A DNA stretch of 64,000 bases, taken from Rhizobium sp. P40RR-XXII. GTDB lineage: Bacteria; Pseudomonadota; Alphaproteobacteria; Rhizobiales; Rhizobiaceae. Of the stretch, positions 62,209 to 64,000 are shown piece after piece; position 1 is the first letter of the stretch; every line of letters starts with the position of its first letter. Under the pieces are notes generated by a model that was not told the origin of the DNA, searched no databases, and saw only the letters and a list, made by a program, of their open reading frames with translations. Where the stretch lies: NCBI RefSeq assembly GCF_012641405.1, contig NZ_JABAII010000023.1, positions 1-64,000 on the forward strand, read 5' to 3'. A program made the translations under genes and the position numbers.

Positions 62209-63326
62209 TGATTGGTCGCCTCTGCTTGTTCTGTCGTGGTCCGGACGCTGGCGCCGTCCTGCAGGAGATGCGCTCCGAGCGCGACGATCGGCTCGCCCGC
62301 CTTGAGGCTCGAAACCACCGCGACCTCCTCACCCATCTTCTCGATCTTTACTTGCCGGAAGTGGACAGTCGACGTTTTTTGGTCAAAGACCCACACTCCA
62401 GTTCGGCTGCCGTCGTCAAAGACAGCACCGACTGGCACCACCGCATGCGCCAGACCGGTATCGTTGGAGATTTTGATGGTGACTGTCGCGCCGAGTGGGG
62501 CCGAGGCTGCGGTGCCATCCAGAACCCAGCGTGCTTCATAGGTGCGGGTTTGCGGGTCGGCGGCATCCGAGATCTGCCGGAGCCGCGCCTTGTCTTGCCG
62601 GCTCTCGCTTCCATAGATGCTCGCCTCGGCCTCGTCCCCAATCTGCGGCCGAGTGGATTCCGGTAGCCAGACCAGTGCCTCACGAGGCCCGGCCTGGGCG
62701 AGCCGGATGACTGTCTGCCCAGCCGCGACAACTTGGCCCGGCTCCCCAAGTGTTTCGACGACAGTGCCATCGGTATCAGCCATCAGCAGTGAGTAAGTCG
62801 CCGCGTTTTCGGCGACCCTCGCATCGGCTTCCGCCGCCGCGAGTTGCGCGGTTGCCGTGTCCAACGCAGCCTTTGCTTGCTCGTAACGCTGCGGAGAAGC
62901 GGCCGCCAACCCGTTTTTCACCAAGGCGGCGTAGCGTCTCTCGTCAGCTTGCGCCTGGGTCCGGACGGCTTGAGCCGCCGCGACCGCGTTGCGTTTGGCG
63001 GCAAGCGCCAGATTAAGATCGGTCTCGTCAATGCGCATCAAGGGCTGACCCGCCTTGACCTGCTGGCCGACGTCAACGTAGCGCTCAATGATCTTGCCGG
63101 GCACCCGAAATCCCAGATTACTTTGCACGCGAGCGGCAATGGTACCGGTGAAGGTGCGCACAGTGGTATCCGGCCTCTTTGCATCCACCACACTGACGAG
63201 CGGCGGCACGACGCGGGGGTCTGCGGCTTGCGCTCTTCCTTCCGAAGATTCGGCAAGGAGAACGAATGCCGTGGCGCCAGCGGCCACCAATATGCCCACG
63301 GAGGCGAGGAGAATTTTGCGGTTCAT
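62205..63326 (-). CDS. RND efflux periplasmic adaptor
   Basis: A 373-residue membrane-fusion protein with an N-terminal membrane anchor or signal (ILLASVGILVAAGATAFVLL). The lipoyl half-motifs RVPGKIIERYVDVGQQVKAGQPLMRID near 95 and ATYSLLMADTDGTVVETLGEPGQVV near 190 enclose a coiled-coil hairpin rich in Ala, Gln and Glu. A beta-barrel and membrane-proximal domain follow. It is the first gene of the pump operon and links the transporter to the outer-membrane channel. The gap before it carries a likely TetR operator. Confidence 0.92.
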   Translation of the reverse strand: MNRKILLASVGILVAAGATAFVLLAESSEGRAQAADPRVVPPLVSVVDAKRPDTTVRTFTGTIAARVQSNLGFRVPGKIIERYVDVGQQVKAGQPLMRIDETDLNLALAAKRNAVAAAQAVRTQAQADERRYAALVKNGLAAASPQRYEQAKAALDTATAQLAAAEADARVAENAATYSLLMADTDGTVVETLGEPGQVVAAGQTVIRLAQAGPREALVWLPESTRPQIGDEAEASIYGSESRQDKARLRQISDAADPQTRTYEARWVLDGTAASAPLGATVTIKISNDTGLAHAVVPVGAVFDDGSRTGVWVFDQKTSTVHFRQVKIEKMGEEVAVVSSLKAGEPIVALGAHLLQDGASVRTTTEQAEATNQ

Positions 63327-63362
63327 GTCATTTGACCCTTGTTGACGGGTGCAGTGATTAAT

Positions 63363-63378
63363 TTAGATTGCGATCTAA
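63363..63378. promoter_or_regulatory. Candidate TetR operator for the efflux operon
   Basis: TTAGAT-TGCG-ATCTAA is an inverted repeat with perfect six-base arms in the 99-base divergent gap; related halves (ATCTAA at 63408-63413 and nearby TAGAT) occur further on. The location fits a repressor acting on both genes. Confidence 0.6.
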
Positions 63379-63425
63379 CTCTAAATGTGTTATAGATGTC
63401 AAGTGAAATCTAAATGGAGATCGAT

Positions 63426-64000
63426 ATGAGAGTCAGTCGGGCTCAGGCAGAGGCAAATCGCGAAGCGGTGATCGACGCGGCAAGCCGGCTCTTCCGAGAG
63501 CATGGATTCGATGGGATCGGGCTGAAGGACCTAATGAAGGGCGCCGGCCTCACGCAGGGTGCGTTCTACAAGCAGTTCGCGTCGAAGGACGATCTTGCCG
63601 CGCTTGCATCAAGGCGCGCGCTGGAAAGCGCCACGAGACGATGGTCAACCGCAGCCGCAGACGCCTCCGATCCCCTGGAAGCTGTCATGGCATTCTATCT
63701 CTCCAAGGATCACAGAGGAGAGAAGGCGGAAGGTTGCCCCCTGGTGGCGCTCGGAGCGGATGCGGCTCGGCAAAGCGAAGACGTCAGGCGTCCATTTGAG
63801 GATGGTATTCGCGCTCACTTCGAGGTGCTGGATGAACTGATGGGTGACGCCAACAGCGCAAGTCCAAGCGACAAGGCGATGGCGATACTGTCTCTGATGG
63901 TGGGGTCCGTCATGCTATCCCGCATCATCGATGACGAGAGCCTGTCGCAAGGTGTGCTCGACGCAGCCAGTGGCGAAGTCAGGCGCATTGCGCATCGCGA
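63426..64000 (+). CDS. TetR-family repressor of the efflux pump (partial)
   Basis: An AcrR/TetR-type regulator running off the window end with 191 residues read. The helix-turn-helix is EAVIDAASRLFREHGFDGIGLKDLMKGAGLTQGAFYKQFASKDDLAALA, similar in layout to the TetR protein at 37175, and the C-terminal domain shares the GCPLVALGADAARQSEDVR pattern with it (GCPTAGLAAAVRHQTPAAK). ATG at 63426 follows GGAGATCGAT. Divergent from the pump genes, it is their likely local repressor. Confidence 0.88.
   Translation, partial: MRVSRAQAEANREAVIDAASRLFREHGFDGIGLKDLMKGAGLTQGAFYKQFASKDDLAALASRRALESATRRWSTAAADASDPLEAVMAFYLSKDHRGEKAEGCPLVALGADAARQSEDVRRPFEDGIRAHFEVLDELMGDANSASPSDKAMAILSLMVGSVMLSRIIDDESLSQGVLDAASGEVRRIAHR

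Noticed and set aside
1..64000. CRISPR array, tRNA or rRNA genes, or a replication origin
   Set aside because: I saw no regularly spaced repeats, no cloverleaf or rRNA landmarks, and no rep/par genes in the window.

Overview
The window is about 59-60% GC DNA that looks like an accessory region (plasmid, chromid or genomic island) of a Rhizobiales bacterium of the Rhizobium/Agrobacterium type. The grounds are the gene families: nic nicotinate catabolism, PotABCD-like importers, FixJ-type regulators, a DctA/D-tartrate dehydratase pair of the Bradyrhizobium type, DUF3422, and many IS6-family insertion sequences. I see no rRNA, tRNA, CRISPR array, replication or conjugation gene.

Layout. 0.5-2.3 kb: an orphan GHKL ATPase and a decayed ParE-type toxin gene. 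2.3-13.3 kb: a complete nicotinate pathway: MarR regulator, MFS transporter, nicX, nicF, nicE, nicD and nicC on the minus strand, facing nicA-nicB across a promoter region with three copies of GCATACGC. NicAB and NicC make 2,5-dihydroxypyridine; NicX, NicD, NicF and NicE take it to fumarate. 13.3-26 kb: directly behind nicB come a GH106-like and a GH63-like glycosidase, then a PotDBCA-like ABC importer, an isochorismatase-family hydrolase, a second MarR related to the first, and a GH3 glycosidase. Together this suggests that a sugar-conjugated pyridine (for example a plant nicotinate glycoside) is imported, deconjugated and fed to the nic pathway. That link is my inference.

26-29.5 kb: IS6-family copy 1, then a FixJ-type response regulator and a triple-PAS sensor kinase. 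29.8-37.7 kb: a probable electrophile/xenobiotic detoxification cluster (three alpha/beta hydrolases, a PNPOx-like protein, a DUF1348 gene with an internal stop, a truncated quinone oxidoreductase, two SDRs, an Old Yellow Enzyme, a TetR regulator). 37.8-42.8 kb: an IS graveyard with three more IS6-type copies (one dead), a further IS6 relic, an IS5 relic, and a secretory-lipase-like gene held between two directly repeated IS copies.

42.8-47.4 kb: the stump of a ProV-like betaine importer ATPase cut by IS copy 4, DUF3422, a flavin-dependent demethylase-type oxidoreductase and an Ldh2-family dehydrogenase. 47.4-47.9 kb: IS21, IS30 and SDR scraps. 47.9-51.5 kb: LysR, DctA and D-tartrate dehydratase. 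51.9-52.9 kb: a heavily frameshifted luciferase-like monooxygenase pseudogene. 53-56.2 kb: aldo/keto reductase, AraC regulator and a lactonase-like metallo-beta-lactamase protein. 56.6-59 kb: GST, NmrA-like and TetR genes. 59-64 kb: an RND efflux pump and its divergent TetR regulator, which runs off the window end.
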